Below, in pieces: positions 1-8,694 of a stretch of DNA of 64,000 bases (positions within the stretch are counted from its first letter, which is position 1; the number at the start of each line of letters is the position of its first letter). Source of the stretch: an uncultured Lutibacter sp. (lineage in GTDB: Bacteria > Bacteroidota > Bacteroidia > Flavobacteriales > Flavobacteriaceae); contig NZ_CANLZZ010000002.1 of the NCBI RefSeq assembly GCF_947495725.1, positions 310,001-374,000 on the forward strand, in the 5' to 3' direction. The notes under the pieces are model-generated. The model was given only the letters and a program-made list of their open reading frames with translations, was not told the DNA's origin and did no database searches. The position numbers and the translations under genes were made by a program.

Positions 1-605
1 AATCAGGTAAATACAAAAAAGTATTATTAATTGGTGCAGATAAATGTTCTTCAATGATTGATTATACAGATAGAGCTACTTGTATAATTTTTGGAGATGG
101 AGCTGGTGCTGCTTTATTTGAACCTAATGAAGAAGGGCTAGGAGTTCAAGATGAATATTTAAGAAGTGATGGAGCAGGAAGAGAATTTTTAAGAGCGAAA
201 GCTGGCGGCTCATGTTATCCTTATAACAAAGATACATTTGATAAAAGAGAACATTACGTATATCAAGAAGGGAAAACTGTTTTTAAAAATGCAGTTTTTA
301 ATATGGCCGACGTTGCTGAAAAAATGTTAACTAGAAATAACTTGACAAAAGATGATGTTGCGTGGTTAGCAGCACACCAAGCAAATAAGCGTATTATTGA
401 AGCAACAGCTAATAGAATAAAATTAGATAGCTCAAAAGTAATGATGAATATTCAAAATTACGGAAACACTACATCGGCTACACTACCATTGCTTATTGCC
501 GATTACGAAAAACAATTAAAAAAAGGAGATAAAATAATTTTTGCCGCATTTGGAGGTGGATTTACTTGGGGGTCAATCTACCTAACTTGGGCATATAATT
601 CTTAA
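1..605 (+). CDS. fabH: 3-oxoacyl-ACP synthase III (KAS III), C-terminal part
   Basis: The gene enters from the left edge; the reading frame is open from base 3, so the in-frame ATG at 54 is internal. KAS III condenses acetyl-CoA with malonyl-ACP to start fatty acid synthesis in the cytoplasm. The visible part has the FGDGAGAALFEP segment, the catalytic His in WLAAHQANKRI and the catalytic Asn in NYGNTTSATLP, followed by the Gly-rich end FGGGFTWGS. The active-site Cys lies outside the window. It is followed after 23 bp by accB and accC, a common flavobacterial arrangement that puts initiation and malonyl-CoA supply in one transcript. Identification is firm; only the N-terminal part is missing. 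Confidence 0.95.
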   Translation, partial: SGKYKKVLLIGADKCSSMIDYTDRATCIIFGDGAGAALFEPNEEGLGVQDEYLRSDGAGREFLRAKAGGSCYPYNKDTFDKREHYVYQEGKTVFKNAVFNMADVAEKMLTRNNLTKDDVAWLAAHQANKRIIEATANRIKLDSSKVMMNIQNYGNTTSATLPLLIADYEKQLKKGDKIIFAAFGGGFTWGSIYLTWAYNS

Positions 606-628
606 ATAACATTAACAACTAAAACTTA

Positions 629-1117
629 ATGAATATGGATTTAAAAGATATTCAAAATTTAATAAAATTTGTTGCCAAATCAGGTGCAAATGAGGTTAAA
701 TTAGAAATGGAGGATATTAAAATCACCATTAAAACAGGAGCTGAAAAAACTGAAACTACTATTGTGCAACAAGCACCAATGGGTATGCCTCAAATGTCTC
801 TTACACCACAAGTTGGAACATCAGCTCCGGTTGAAGCGGCTTCAACTGAAGATAAAGCTGATTCTGCTGAATCAAAATACATAGAAATTACTTCACCAAT
901 TATTGGGACTTTTTATAGAAAACCTTCACCAGACAAGCCTGTTTTTGTTGAAGTAGGTGACAATGTAAGTCCAGATACAGTTGTGTGTATGGTTGAAGCT
1001 ATGAAATTATTCAACGAAATTGAAGCTGAAGTATCTGGGAAAATAGTTAAAATACTATTAGAAGATGGAACACCGGTTGAATTTGGACAGCCTCTATTTT
1101 TAGTTGATCCATCATAA
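629..1117 (+). CDS. accB: Biotin carboxyl carrier protein of acetyl-CoA carboxylase
   Basis: This 162-residue protein carries the biotin that shuttles CO2 between biotin carboxylase and carboxyltransferase. Residues 1-40 are the AccB N-terminal region, residues about 45-85 are an Ala/Pro/Thr-rich flexible linker, and the C-terminal biotinyl domain holds VEAMKLFNEIEAEVSG, in which Lys126 is the biotinylation site. The motif is EAMKL instead of the more usual EAMKM, a common variant. It lies between fabH and accC and is probably co-transcribed with both. Length and domain order are normal for the family. Confidence 0.96.
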   Translation: MNMDLKDIQNLIKFVAKSGANEVKLEMEDIKITIKTGAEKTETTIVQQAPMGMPQMSLTPQVGTSAPVEAASTEDKADSAESKYIEITSPIIGTFYRKPSPDKPVFVEVGDNVSPDTVVCMVEAMKLFNEIEAEVSGKIVKILLEDGTPVEFGQPLFLVDPS

Positions 1118-1196
1118 TATAAATCCCAATTTTTAATTCTCAAAATCCATGTATTTATGGAATTTGTTATTTGATCATTGAAAATTAGAAGAATTT

Positions 1197-2546
1197 ATGT
1201 TTAAAAAAATATTAATAGCCAATAGAGGTGAAATAGCTTTAAGAGTTATTAGAACCTGTAAAGAAATTGGAGTAAAGACTGTAGCAGTTTATTCAACTGC
1301 AGATGCTGAAAGTTTACATGTTCGATTTGCCGATGAAGCAGTATGCATTGGACCACCAGCAAGTAGTGAATCTTATTTGAAAATGCAATCTATTTTAGCT
1401 GCAGCGGAAATTACCAATGCAGATGCAATACACCCAGGTTACGGTTTTTTATCCGAAAATGCTAAGTTTTCAAAACTTTGTGAAGAACATGGAATAAAAT
1501 TCATTGGAGCCTCAGCCGAAATGATAAGCCAAATGGGAGATAAAGCTTCAGCTCGTGCCACTATGAAAGCTGCAGGTGTGCCAACTATTCCTGGTTCAGA
1601 TGGAATTTTAGAAACTTTTGAGGAGGCGGAAACCTTAGCAAATGAAATGGGCTTTCCTGTGATGTTAAAAGCAACTGCTGGAGGAGGAGGAAAAGGAATG
1701 AGAGCCGTTTGGGAGAAAGATAAATTAAAAGAATTTTGGGATGCCGCAAGACAAGAAGCCTTTGCTTGTTTTGGAAATGATGGTATGTACATGGAAAAGT
1801 TGATTGAAGAACCTCGTCATATTGAAATTCAAATTATTGGAGATTCATTTGGAAAGGCCTGTCATTTATCAGAAAGAGATTGTTCTATTCAACGTCGTCA
1901 TCAAAAATTAACAGAGGAAGCACCTTCTCCGTTTATGACTCCTCAATTAAGAAAAAAAATGGGTGATGCAGCGGTTAAGGCAGCAGAATCTATTAAATAT
2001 GAAGGAGCGGGAACAATTGAATTTTTAGTAGACAAGCATAGAAATTTCTATTTTATGGAAATGAATACGCGAATTCAAGTTGAACACCCAATTACGGAAC
2101 AGGTTATAGATCACGACCTAATTTATGAACAAATAAAAGTAGCTGCAGGAATTCCAATTTCTGGTAAAAATTATATGCCAAAATTACATTCGATTGAATG
2201 TAGAATTAATGCAGAAGATCCTTTTAACGATTTTAGACCTAGTCCAGGGAAAATAGTAACCTTACATATTCCAGGTGGTCATGGAGTAAGAGTTGATACG
2301 CATGTGTATGCTGGATACACTATTCCACCTAATTATGATTCAATGATAGCAAAGTTAATTACTACGGCTCAAACTAGGGAAGAGGCTATTAGTAAAATGA
2401 GAAGAGCTTTAGATGAATTTGTTATTGAAGGTATAAAAACAACAATTCCTTTCCATAGGCAATTAATGGAAAATGAACAGTACTTGTCTGGAAACTATAC
2501 CACAAAATTTATGGAAGATTTTAAAATTATTCCTCAAGAGGATTAA
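1197..2546 (+). CDS. accC: Biotin carboxylase subunit of acetyl-CoA carboxylase
   Basis: A 449-residue cytoplasmic ATP-grasp enzyme that carboxylates the biotin on AccB using bicarbonate and ATP. The N-terminal biotin carboxylase domain starts [16 protein letters not shown]. The glycine-rich ATP loop is [14 protein letters not shown] at about residue 160. The catalytic region contains [15 protein letters not shown] and the substrate-binding [13 protein letters not shown]. The C-terminal domain includes RINAEDP and FRPSPG. Length matches the family (about 450). It is the last gene of the fabH-accB-accC unit and is followed by a strong terminator. Confidence 0.97.
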   Translation: MFKKILIANRGEIALRVIRTCKEIGVKTVAVYSTADAESLHVRFADEAVCIGPPASSESYLKMQSILAAAEITNADAIHPGYGFLSENAKFSKLCEEHGIKFIGASAEMISQMGDKASARATMKAAGVPTIPGSDGILETFEEAETLANEMGFPVMLKATAGGGGKGMRAVWEKDKLKEFWDAARQEAFACFGNDGMYMEKLIEEPRHIEIQIIGDSFGKACHLSERDCSIQRRHQKLTEEAPSPFMTPQLRKKMGDAAVKAAESIKYEGAGTIEFLVDKHRNFYFMEMNTRIQVEHPITEQVIDHDLIYEQIKVAAGIPISGKNYMPKLHSIECRINAEDPFNDFRPSPGKIVTLHIPGGHGVRVDTHVYAGYTIPPNYDSMIAKLITTAQTREEAISKMRRALDEFVIEGIKTTIPFHRQLMENEQYLSGNYTTKFMEDFKIIPQED

Positions 2547-2559
2547 TTTTAAATATTAT

Positions 2560-2598
2560 AAAAAAAAAAGGATATGAAATTTCATATCCTTTTTTTTT
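2560..2598 (+). terminator. Rho-independent terminator after accC
   Basis: A perfect 10-bp palindrome (GGATATGAAA / TTTCATATCC, 2570-2589) is flanked by a run of A on the left and T on the right, so it could work in both directions. It begins about 15 bp after the accC stop codon and would end the fabH-accB-accC transcript. Confidence 0.85.
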
Positions 2599-2892
2599 AC
2601 ATTTATTTTAAATAAAAGAAAAATAAGTGTATCTGCATTAATTAGATAAAACTATTCTAAAAAAAAATAGAATAGCTAAAAAAACTTATAATACTTGTTA
2701 TAAGATATTAGTATTATAGAAGCCTCTATTTACCAAAATTACGGAATTTTTGTAAGCAACAATTAAATTCTCCTTCACCAATAAAAAAACATAGAAAAGT
2801 ATCTAAAGTAACTGAAAGCCACTAAAACGCCAATAGTTGGTCCATTTTCAATAGGTTAAGAGATAATTAAAAATTCAATAATTTTATTCTTG
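2599..2892. other. Gene-free AT-rich stretch with two inverted repeats
   Basis: I see no convincing gene. Two inverted repeats are present: CTATTCTA / TAGAATAG (2652-2675, A-rich loop) and ATAATACT / AGTATTAT (2688-2717, 14-base loop). Neither has a clear T-tract, and their function is unknown. The stretch separates the accC terminator from the convergent zinc peptidase gene. Confidence 0.4.
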
Positions 2893-3591
2893 TTAATCTC
2901 TTGATCCAAAAATCTTCAATCCCCAATAAAATAGCATTGCAAGTGAACCAAGTGCAGCAACCAAATAGGTTCTTGCTGCCCATTTCAATGCATCTTTTGC
3001 TCCATCTTGTTCATTAGCGGTTAACATATTATTGGTTTTTAACCAAGCTAAGGCTCTATTGCTAGCATCATATTCTACAGGAAGTGTTACAAAACTGAAT
3101 ACCGTTGCTAATGCCATCATTGCAAGTCCCGCAATTGCTATGGTAAATCCTATACCAGAACTACCCGAAGCAGCACCTAATACAACTCCTCCAATTACTA
3201 ACCACATAGAAAATTTTGAAGTTATACTAACTGCTGGAACTAGTTTGGAACGCATTTGAAGCCATTGATAAGCTTGTGCATGCTGAACTGCATGACCTAC
3301 TTCATGTGAAGCCACGGCAGCAGCCGACGCATTTCTTTCGTTATAAACAGCTTCACTTAAATTTACAGTTTTATTACTTGGATTGTAATGATCCGTAAGT
3401 CGTCCAGGCGTTGAAATTACTTTCACATCAAATATGCCATTGTCCTTCAACATTTTTTCAGCAATTTCTCTTCCGCTAAGCCCATTTTGTAATTGAATTT
3501 TTGAATAATAATTAAATTTTCTTTTTAATTGTTGACTTACTAGCCAACTTATTATTGAGATAAGACCAATAATTATATAATATCCACCCAT
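2893..3591 (-). CDS. Zinc-dependent membrane peptidase, YugP type
   Basis: A 232-residue membrane protein of the neutral zinc metallopeptidase family typified by Bacillus YugP. A hydrophobic N-terminal segment (residues about 4-20) anchors it. The zinc site is HEVGH (His96, Glu97, His100) in ASHEVGHAVQHA, followed by two or three hydrophobic segments between about 120 and 225. The conserved NxxLGLSG-like region appears as QNGLSGREIAEKML. The physiological substrate is not known. The gene is divergent from the asparaginase gene, 80 bp away, and stands alone on its strand. Family assignment is good; biological role is open. Confidence 0.85.
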   Translation of the reverse strand: MGGYYIIIGLISIISWLVSQQLKRKFNYYSKIQLQNGLSGREIAEKMLKDNGIFDVKVISTPGRLTDHYNPSNKTVNLSEAVYNERNASAAAVASHEVGHAVQHAQAYQWLQMRSKLVPAVSITSKFSMWLVIGGVVLGAASGSSGIGFTIAIAGLAMMALATVFSFVTLPVEYDASNRALAWLKTNNMLTANEQDGAKDALKWAARTYLVAALGSLAMLFYWGLKIFGSRD

Positions 3592-3671
3592 TTTTATTCT
3601 TTTTTAGTTAATGTATTATAATTTGGTAAATTTACAACATAAATTATTCCATTTTTTAGCATATAGACAAA

Positions 3672-4700
3672 ATGACAAAAAAACCTAAAATTCTTTTAAT
3701 ATATACTGGAGGAACAATCGGTATGGTTAAGGACTTTAAAACCGGGGCATTAAAGACTTTTAATTTTGATGAATTATTAAAGCAAATTCCAGAAATTAAT
3801 CTATTAAATTGTAAAATAGAGAGTATTTCGTTTAGAACTCCTATAGATTCATCTAACATGAATATTGAGCATTGGATTAATTTGGCTGAAATTCTGGAAA
3901 ATAATTATAAAAATTTTGATGGTTTTGTGGTACTACATGGTTCAGATACAATGGCATTTACTGCATCGGCAATAAGTTTTATGTTAGAAAATTTGAATAA
4001 GCCCATTATTTTTACAGGATCACAATTGCCAATTGGTGATTTAAGAACAGATGCTAAAGAAAATTTAATAACTTCTATTGAAATTGCATCATCACAAGAA
4101 AATGGACGTTCAATAGTTTCAGAAGTTTGTTTATATTTTGAGTATAAGTTATACAGAGGAAATAGAACTACCAAGGTTAATTCAGAACATTTTCAAGCAT
4201 TTGCTTCGCCAAATTTAACCCCTTTGGCTGAAAGTGGAGTTCATTTAAAATTTAATAAGCAGCTTCAGAAGAAAAAGGAGACAAATAAACCATTAATTGT
4301 AAGAAAAAATTTAAATAGAAATATAGTTATTTTAAAAATATTCCCTGGAATTAATAAAAATATTGTTGAAAGTATATTGTCAATTAAAGATCTAAAAGGG
4401 GTAATACTGGAAACTTATGGATCGGGAAATGCACCAACGGAAGAATGGTTTTTAACTGTTTTAGAAGAAACGTTAAAGAAAAATATAGTAATAGTTAATG
4501 TAACACAATGTTTAAGTGGCTCTGTTATAATGGGACATTACCAAACGAGCGAAAGAATGAAAGAGATGGGAATTATTGATGGAAAAGATATAACAACAGA
4601 GTCTGCTTTGGCGAAATTAATGTACATGTTAGGACAAGATATTCCAAAAACTGGTTTCAAAGAAATTTTTGAAACTTCAATAAGAGGTGAAATTAGTTAA
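3672..4700 (+). CDS. ansA: Type I L-asparaginase
   Basis: A 342-residue cytoplasmic asparaginase that hydrolyses asparagine to aspartate and ammonia. The first catalytic Thr lies in LLIYTGGTIGMVKD near the N-terminus and the second in the conserved VVLHGSDTMAFTASA at about residue 90. No signal peptide is present, which supports type I (housekeeping) over periplasmic type II. The C-terminal domain with LETYGSGNAP and VNVTQCLSGSV is typical. It precedes the exb cluster, a neighbour often seen in flavobacteria, but the 308-bp gap argues for separate promoters. Confidence 0.93.
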   Translation: MTKKPKILLIYTGGTIGMVKDFKTGALKTFNFDELLKQIPEINLLNCKIESISFRTPIDSSNMNIEHWINLAEILENNYKNFDGFVVLHGSDTMAFTASAISFMLENLNKPIIFTGSQLPIGDLRTDAKENLITSIEIASSQENGRSIVSEVCLYFEYKLYRGNRTTKVNSEHFQAFASPNLTPLAESGVHLKFNKQLQKKKETNKPLIVRKNLNRNIVILKIFPGINKNIVESILSIKDLKGVILETYGSGNAPTEEWFLTVLEETLKKNIVIVNVTQCLSGSVIMGHYQTSERMKEMGIIDGKDITTESALAKLMYMLGQDIPKTGFKEIFETSIRGEIS

Positions 4701-5008
4701 AAATATTTTTTTCTATTAAAATATTGGCAAATAATTGTTAAATTTACAGACGATAATACAATAAAATTAGAATTTTATGATTTTATTTTAATGAATTTAA
4801 AAAATACATAGCTCGAAAAAAAAATAATTTAAAGTGTCTATAAAACTTTTAAAATTCAACATTTTTTTGTTACTTGCCATTCGCAAAGTTGTAAAAAAAG
4901 AGATGTTTTTGACGAATGAATTTCCTTAATTTTACTCTTAAAATATTACTTTAGCAGAGAAAATTAATATATTTAAACCATAAAAATTAATAAATTAACT
5001 ATTACACG
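4701..5008. other. Intergenic region upstream of the exb cluster
   Basis: This AT-rich stretch has no open frame of interest and no clear terminator for the asparaginase gene. The exb promoter must lie here, but I cannot find a full TTG / TAnnTTTG pair; the nearest resemblance is TAATTTTA at about 4928, with one mismatch and a short spacer. I make no firm call. Confidence 0.3.
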
Positions 5009-5752
5009 ATGAAAAGAGTATTTACTATCCTTGCAATCACAGGATTATTGTTATTTGGAGCAGCTCCTAAGGCTATTGCACAAGATGCAGCAAAAACGGA
5101 ACAAGTTGCTGACGCGGAATCGAAAACATTTCACCAAGAATTAAAACAACGTTTTATTGAAGGTGGACCTTTCTTTATGGGAATTGTATTAGTAGCCTTA
5201 ATTTTAGGGTTGGCAATCGCAATCGAAAGAATTATTTATCTAAATATGGCAACTACTAATACTAAAAAATTAGTAAATAAAGTTGACGAGGCTTTAGCAT
5301 CTGGTGGAGTAGAAGCTGCAAAGGAAGTTTGTAGAAATACAAAAGGTCCTGTTGCTTCAATATTTTATCAAGGTTTAGATAGAATGGACGAAGGTGTAGA
5401 TGCAGCTGAAAAAGCAGTTGTAGGTTACGGTGGAGTTCAAATGGGATTATTAGAGAAAAATATCTCTTGGTTATCTTTATTTATTGCTTTGGCTCCAATG
5501 CTTGGTTTCATGGGAACGGTAATTGGTATGATTAGTGCATTTGACTCTATTCAAGCGGCAGGAGATATTTCTCCAACTGTTGTTGCAGGTGGTATTAAAG
5601 TGGCATTATTAACAACAGTATTTGGTTTAGTTGTTGCAATTATTCTTCAAATATTTTATAACTATATTATTTCAAAAGTAGATAGTATTGTTAATAATAT
5701 GGAAGATGCTTCAATTTCACTTGTTGACCTTTTGGTTAAACACAAAAAATAA
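5009..5752 (+). CDS. exbB: MotA/TolQ/ExbB proton channel protein
   Basis: A 247-residue inner-membrane protein that, with ExbD, uses the proton gradient to energise TonB-dependent outer-membrane transport. It starts with a signal-like hydrophobic segment (residues about 4-25), then a membrane segment near 50-72 followed by AIERIIYL, a cytoplasmic loop, and two further membrane segments (about 150-175 and 195-220). The ExbB core is visible in LAPMLGFMGTVIGMISAFDSI, followed by GGIKVALLTTVFGLVVAI. The extra N-terminal segment is typical of Bacteroidota ExbB. It leads a four-gene operon with 7-8 bp spacings. Confidence 0.93.
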   Translation: MKRVFTILAITGLLLFGAAPKAIAQDAAKTEQVADAESKTFHQELKQRFIEGGPFFMGIVLVALILGLAIAIERIIYLNMATTNTKKLVNKVDEALASGGVEAAKEVCRNTKGPVASIFYQGLDRMDEGVDAAEKAVVGYGGVQMGLLEKNISWLSLFIALAPMLGFMGTVIGMISAFDSIQAAGDISPTVVAGGIKVALLTTVFGLVVAIILQIFYNYIISKVDSIVNNMEDASISLVDLLVKHKK

Positions 5753-5760
5753 GAGAAATT

Positions 5761-6222
5761 ATGAATAAGAAACTATCAAAAATATTAACTATTGTAGCGG
5801 GTCTTATTGGATTAGTAGCATTCTACTTCTTCATTAGAATTGTTATGATAGGTGATGATACAATAGAAACAGATGCCGATGTACAGGCAAGTATTGTTTC
5901 TCCGTTTATTAGCTTTGCTAAGTTTATCTTAATTGCTACTGCAGTAATTTCTGTAGTGTTTTCTTTAATAAACTTGGTTAAAAATCCACAAGTGCTTAAA
6001 AGAACATTGATTGGTCTAGGAGCATTAGCTGTAATCTTGGTTATTGCATATTCTGTTTCTTCAGATGCTGCAGTATTAGATGTAAGTGGAAGAGTATTAG
6101 AAGATGGAGAAGCTGGAAGTATTTCTAAATGGGTAAGTACTGGTATAAACTTTAGTTTTATATTAGGAGCTATTGGATTAGTATTTTTCCTATTAGACTT
6201 TATTAAAGGACTAGCAAAATAA
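5761..6222 (+). CDS. Small membrane protein of the exb cluster
   Basis: A 153-residue protein with four predicted membrane segments (about 8-28, 48-72, 80-100 and 128-148) and a short acidic loop after the first (DDTIETDADV). I do not recognise a named domain. It lies 8 bp after exbB and 7 bp before the first exbD, so it is almost certainly in the same transcript. A gene of this type between exbB and exbD is seen in other flavobacteria, which suggests an accessory part of the energising complex, but this is inference from position only. Confidence 0.8.
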   Translation: MNKKLSKILTIVAGLIGLVAFYFFIRIVMIGDDTIETDADVQASIVSPFISFAKFILIATAVISVVFSLINLVKNPQVLKRTLIGLGALAVILVIAYSVSSDAAVLDVSGRVLEDGEAGSISKWVSTGINFSFILGAIGLVFFLLDFIKGLAK

Positions 6223-6229
6223 AAGAACT

Positions 6230-6850
6230 ATGGCAAGAAGAGAAAATTCAGAAATTAATGCTGGTTCAATGGCGGACATTGCGTTCTTGCTTTTAATATT
6301 TTTCTTAGTAACTACAACTATGGATGTTGATTCAGGGATTGCTCGTAAATTACCTGAGAAAACTGAAGATACTCCTGAAGTTACTATTAAAGAAAAGAAT
6401 GTTTTAGATATTACGGTTAATAGAAACAATCAAATTTTAATTGAAGGAACTGACTTTGTTCAGGTTTCTGATATTAGAAAAATAGCGATGGATTTTATTG
6501 ACAATGGAGGTGGTGTTTCTGCTCCAAAAGCAGATGGTACTCCTGGAACACCTTGTGATTATTGTCAAGGTGCAAAAGATCCGGCATCTTCAGATCACCC
6601 ATCTAAGGCAATTATATCTTTACAAAGTGATAGAGGTACTACTTATGGTATGTATGTGTCTATTCAAAATGAAATTGAGGCATCTTATAATGAGTTGAGA
6701 AATCGTTTAGCTTTGGCAAAATATAAAAGAACATATAGCGATATGTTAAAGGACTATAATGATAATGGTGGAGAAAAATTAAAAGAGAAAATTGACTTTT
6801 TAAAGGATAGTTATCCTCAAATTATCTCAGAGCCAGAACCAATTAAATAA
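6230..6850 (+). CDS. exbD: ExbD/TolR-family biopolymer transport protein, longer copy
   Basis: A 206-residue ExbD. The N-terminal ENSEINAGSMADIAFLLLIFFLVTT includes the proton-relay Asp in the single membrane helix (split here: MADIAFLLLIFF). The periplasmic domain is longer than classical ExbD (about 140 residues) and contains a Gly/Pro-rich insertion around residues 93-120 with a CDYC pair, before the KAIISLQSDRGTTYG strand. The C-terminal part is charged and rich in Lys, Asp and Tyr. It partners ExbB at 5009 and is followed after 8 bp by a second ExbD. Confidence 0.92.
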   Translation: MARRENSEINAGSMADIAFLLLIFFLVTTTMDVDSGIARKLPEKTEDTPEVTIKEKNVLDITVNRNNQILIEGTDFVQVSDIRKIAMDFIDNGGGVSAPKADGTPGTPCDYCQGAKDPASSDHPSKAIISLQSDRGTTYGMYVSIQNEIEASYNELRNRLALAKYKRTYSDMLKDYNDNGGEKLKEKIDFLKDSYPQIISEPEPIK

Positions 6851-6858
6851 TATCAGAT

Positions 6859-7335
6859 ATGAGTAAATTTAAAAAGAAGAAAAAAGGTTTACCTGCAATT
6901 TCTACGGCATCTTTACCTGATATTGTATTTATGTTGTTATTCTTTTTTATGGTGTCAACAACTATGAGGGAGACAGATTTATTAATTAAAAAACCAATTT
7001 TACCAACTGCAAGTGAAGTAAAGAAATTAGAGCACAAAAGTTTGGTAAGTACAATTTATGTTGGTAAATCAAAAGATACAAGAATAGCAGGGGATAAAAT
7101 TCAGGTTAATGATAAAATTATTGACGTGAATGATGTACCAAGTTTTATCTTTGCAGAAAGAGCTGCTCGAAAGGAAGAAGAAGTTAAGTATATGACTACT
7201 TCAATAAAAGCAGATAAAGAAGCTAACGTAGGTACTATATTGGATATTAAAGAACAGTTAAGAGATATAAACGCTCTTAAAGTTAGTTTTTCAACAACAA
7301 AAGGAAATGACCTAAAAAGTAATTTTACTAATTAG
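6859..7335 (+). CDS. exbD: ExbD/TolR-family biopolymer transport protein, second copy
   Basis: A 158-residue ExbD with a lysine-rich cytoplasmic start (KFKKKKKGLP), the membrane helix LPDIVFMLLFFFMVSTT carrying the proton-relay Asp, and a periplasmic domain ending in LRDINALKVSFST. It is shorter than its neighbour and lacks the CxxC insertion. Two different ExbD proteins next to one ExbB is the usual Bacteroidota layout and suggests a hetero-oligomeric ExbD. This is the last gene of the exb operon and is followed by a terminator. Confidence 0.92.
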   Translation: MSKFKKKKKGLPAISTASLPDIVFMLLFFFMVSTTMRETDLLIKKPILPTASEVKKLEHKSLVSTIYVGKSKDTRIAGDKIQVNDKIIDVNDVPSFIFAERAARKEEEVKYMTTSIKADKEANVGTILDIKEQLRDINALKVSFSTTKGNDLKSNFTN

Positions 7336-7350
7336 TATTGTTATTTTCAT

Positions 7351-7394
7351 AAACACAAAAAAGGCAATCAGTTATGGTTGCCTTTTTTGTGTTT
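7351..7394 (+). terminator. Rho-independent terminator after the exb operon
   Basis: A long near-perfect stem (AAACACAAAAAAGGCAA paired with TTGCCTTTTTTGTGTTT around a short loop) ends in a T-rich arm. It starts 15 bp after the second exbD stop codon. The promoter of the next gene overlaps its right half. Confidence 0.88.
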
Positions 7395-7408
7395 ATAAAG
7401 TATCTTTG
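7378..7408 (+). promoter_or_regulatory. Flavobacterial promoter of the barrel-protein gene
   Basis: TTG at 7378-7380 and TATCTTTG at 7401-7408 are separated by 20 bp, fitting the Bacteroidota TTG / TAnnTTTG consensus. The -7 box ends only 5 bp before the ATG at 7414, so the transcript would have almost no leader. Confidence 0.6.
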
Positions 7409-7413
7409 TTTTT

Positions 7414-8088
7414 ATGATAAAAAAAAATCTTTTTATAGTATTCCTCTTTAGCTTTGTTATAGTAACTGCCCAAGAAGAGAAAGATTCGTTAAAATCGCCT
7501 TATTTAGAGGATCAATTATATTTATCATTAACATACAATATTTTAACGAATAAGCCTAGTGAACTTTCTGAAAATGGTTTCTCAGGGGGGCTTTCATTTG
7601 GGTTTATAAAAGATGTACCATTTAACATTGAAGGGAAATTTGGTTTAGGCCTAGGTTTAGGTTACGGTTATAATGTCTTTATCCAAAACCTGAAAATTTC
7701 GAAAAATAATTTTGATACTACATTTGAATTGGCATCTGATTATAAATCAAATTCACTGAGATTGCATTCAATTGATATACCATTTGAATTAAGATGGAGG
7801 AATTCAACTTTAGAAAAGTATAAGTTTTTTAGGGTTTATGCTGGTATTAAGGCTTCATATCTGTTTATTTCAGAATCTGTATATAAAGATGATCTTGAGT
7901 CAATTAAAGTTAAAAAAATATCCGAAATTAATAAATTTCAATATGGATTAACTTTATCGGCAGGATATAGTACCTGGAATTTGTTTATTTATTATGGTTT
8001 AAATCCAATTTTTAAAGAAGGAAATGTAAGTGATGAACCTTTAGATTTAAAAGATTTTAAAATTGGAGTTATCTTTTACATTATGTAA
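7414..8088 (+). CDS. Secreted outer-membrane beta-barrel protein (PorT-like)
   Basis: A 224-residue protein with a signal peptide (about residues 1-19, ending VTAQ) and alternating polar/hydrophobic segments rich in Tyr, Phe and Gly, typical of an eight-strand outer-membrane barrel. Examples are GFSGGLSFGF, FGLGLGLGYGYN and YGLTLSAGYSTWN; the chain ends in a strand with aromatic residues. This looks like the outer membrane beta-barrel family that includes PorT, but I cannot assign a specific role. The last 13 bp overlap the end of the convergent gene at 8076. Confidence 0.7.
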   Translation: MIKKNLFIVFLFSFVIVTAQEEKDSLKSPYLEDQLYLSLTYNILTNKPSELSENGFSGGLSFGFIKDVPFNIEGKFGLGLGLGYGYNVFIQNLKISKNNFDTTFELASDYKSNSLRLHSIDIPFELRWRNSTLEKYKFFRVYAGIKASYLFISESVYKDDLESIKVKKISEINKFQYGLTLSAGYSTWNLFIYYGLNPIFKEGNVSDEPLDLKDFKIGVIFYIM

Positions 8089-8690
8089 TAAATAGCATAG
8101 GTGATAAATTGAGTAAATATACCCGCTAGGAATCCAATAAAAACTTCTGAAAGAGTGTGTGCTTTTAATCGTAGTCTAGCAGATGCAATAATTCCTGCTA
8201 AAACAAAAAACGCGGATATAATTCCAATAATATTTAATTTATAGGAAATGCTAAAATAGATTAAAAAACCAATTAATCCTCCAATAGCAGCAGTGTGAAG
8301 GCTTATTTTTAAATTGAGATATAAGAAGATATAGGATACTAAAAATCCTAACCCATATCCAAAATACAATATAGATAATAAATGGACAATTTCAGTTCTA
8401 TAAAGCCAATTTCCAATTATTATAGAGATAAAAAGGAATAATAGTGTGGGAAATTTTCGTTCTTCTATATTTGCCATATAGTAACTATTAATCATTCCAA
8501 AGCGTTTAAGAAGGTAAAGAAATACCAAAGGAAACACATAGGTTCCAATAAAAATAACCATTAAAATGGTATACTCTTGCGGTTTAAAAATATGTTTAGG
8601 AATGAATAAAAAATATATAAATGCCCCAATTATTGGAAAATTAATCGGATGAAAAAATATAGAAATAAATTTTGAAAATTTCACAGCCAT
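8076..8690 (-). CDS. Integral membrane protein, PAP2-like
   Basis: A 204-residue protein with about six membrane helices. Near the C-terminus, KISLHTAAIGG and ARLRLKAHTLSEVFIGFLAG recall the PSGH and SRxxxxxHxxxD motifs of PAP2-type phosphatases, with the last acidic residue as Glu; the first motif (KxxxxxxRP) is not evident. If the relationship is real, it may act on lipid phosphates in the membrane, but activity is doubtful. The gene starts 4 bp after the rpoN stop codon on the same strand, so both are probably co-transcribed, and it overlaps the convergent barrel gene by 13 bp. Confidence 0.65.
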   Translation of the reverse strand: MAVKFSKFISIFFHPINFPIIGAFIYFLFIPKHIFKPQEYTILMVIFIGTYVFPLVFLYLLKRFGMINSYYMANIEERKFPTLLFLFISIIIGNWLYRTEIVHLLSILYFGYGLGFLVSYIFLYLNLKISLHTAAIGGLIGFLIYFSISYKLNIIGIISAFFVLAGIIASARLRLKAHTLSEVFIGFLAGIFTQFITYAIYYIM

Positions 8691-8694
8691 TTTC

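Noticed and set aside
4720-4745. Possible sigma-54 promoter (TTGGCA then TTGTT)
   Set aside because: Spacing between the GG and the second element is one base too short, and GC is replaced by GT; not a valid -24/-12 pair.
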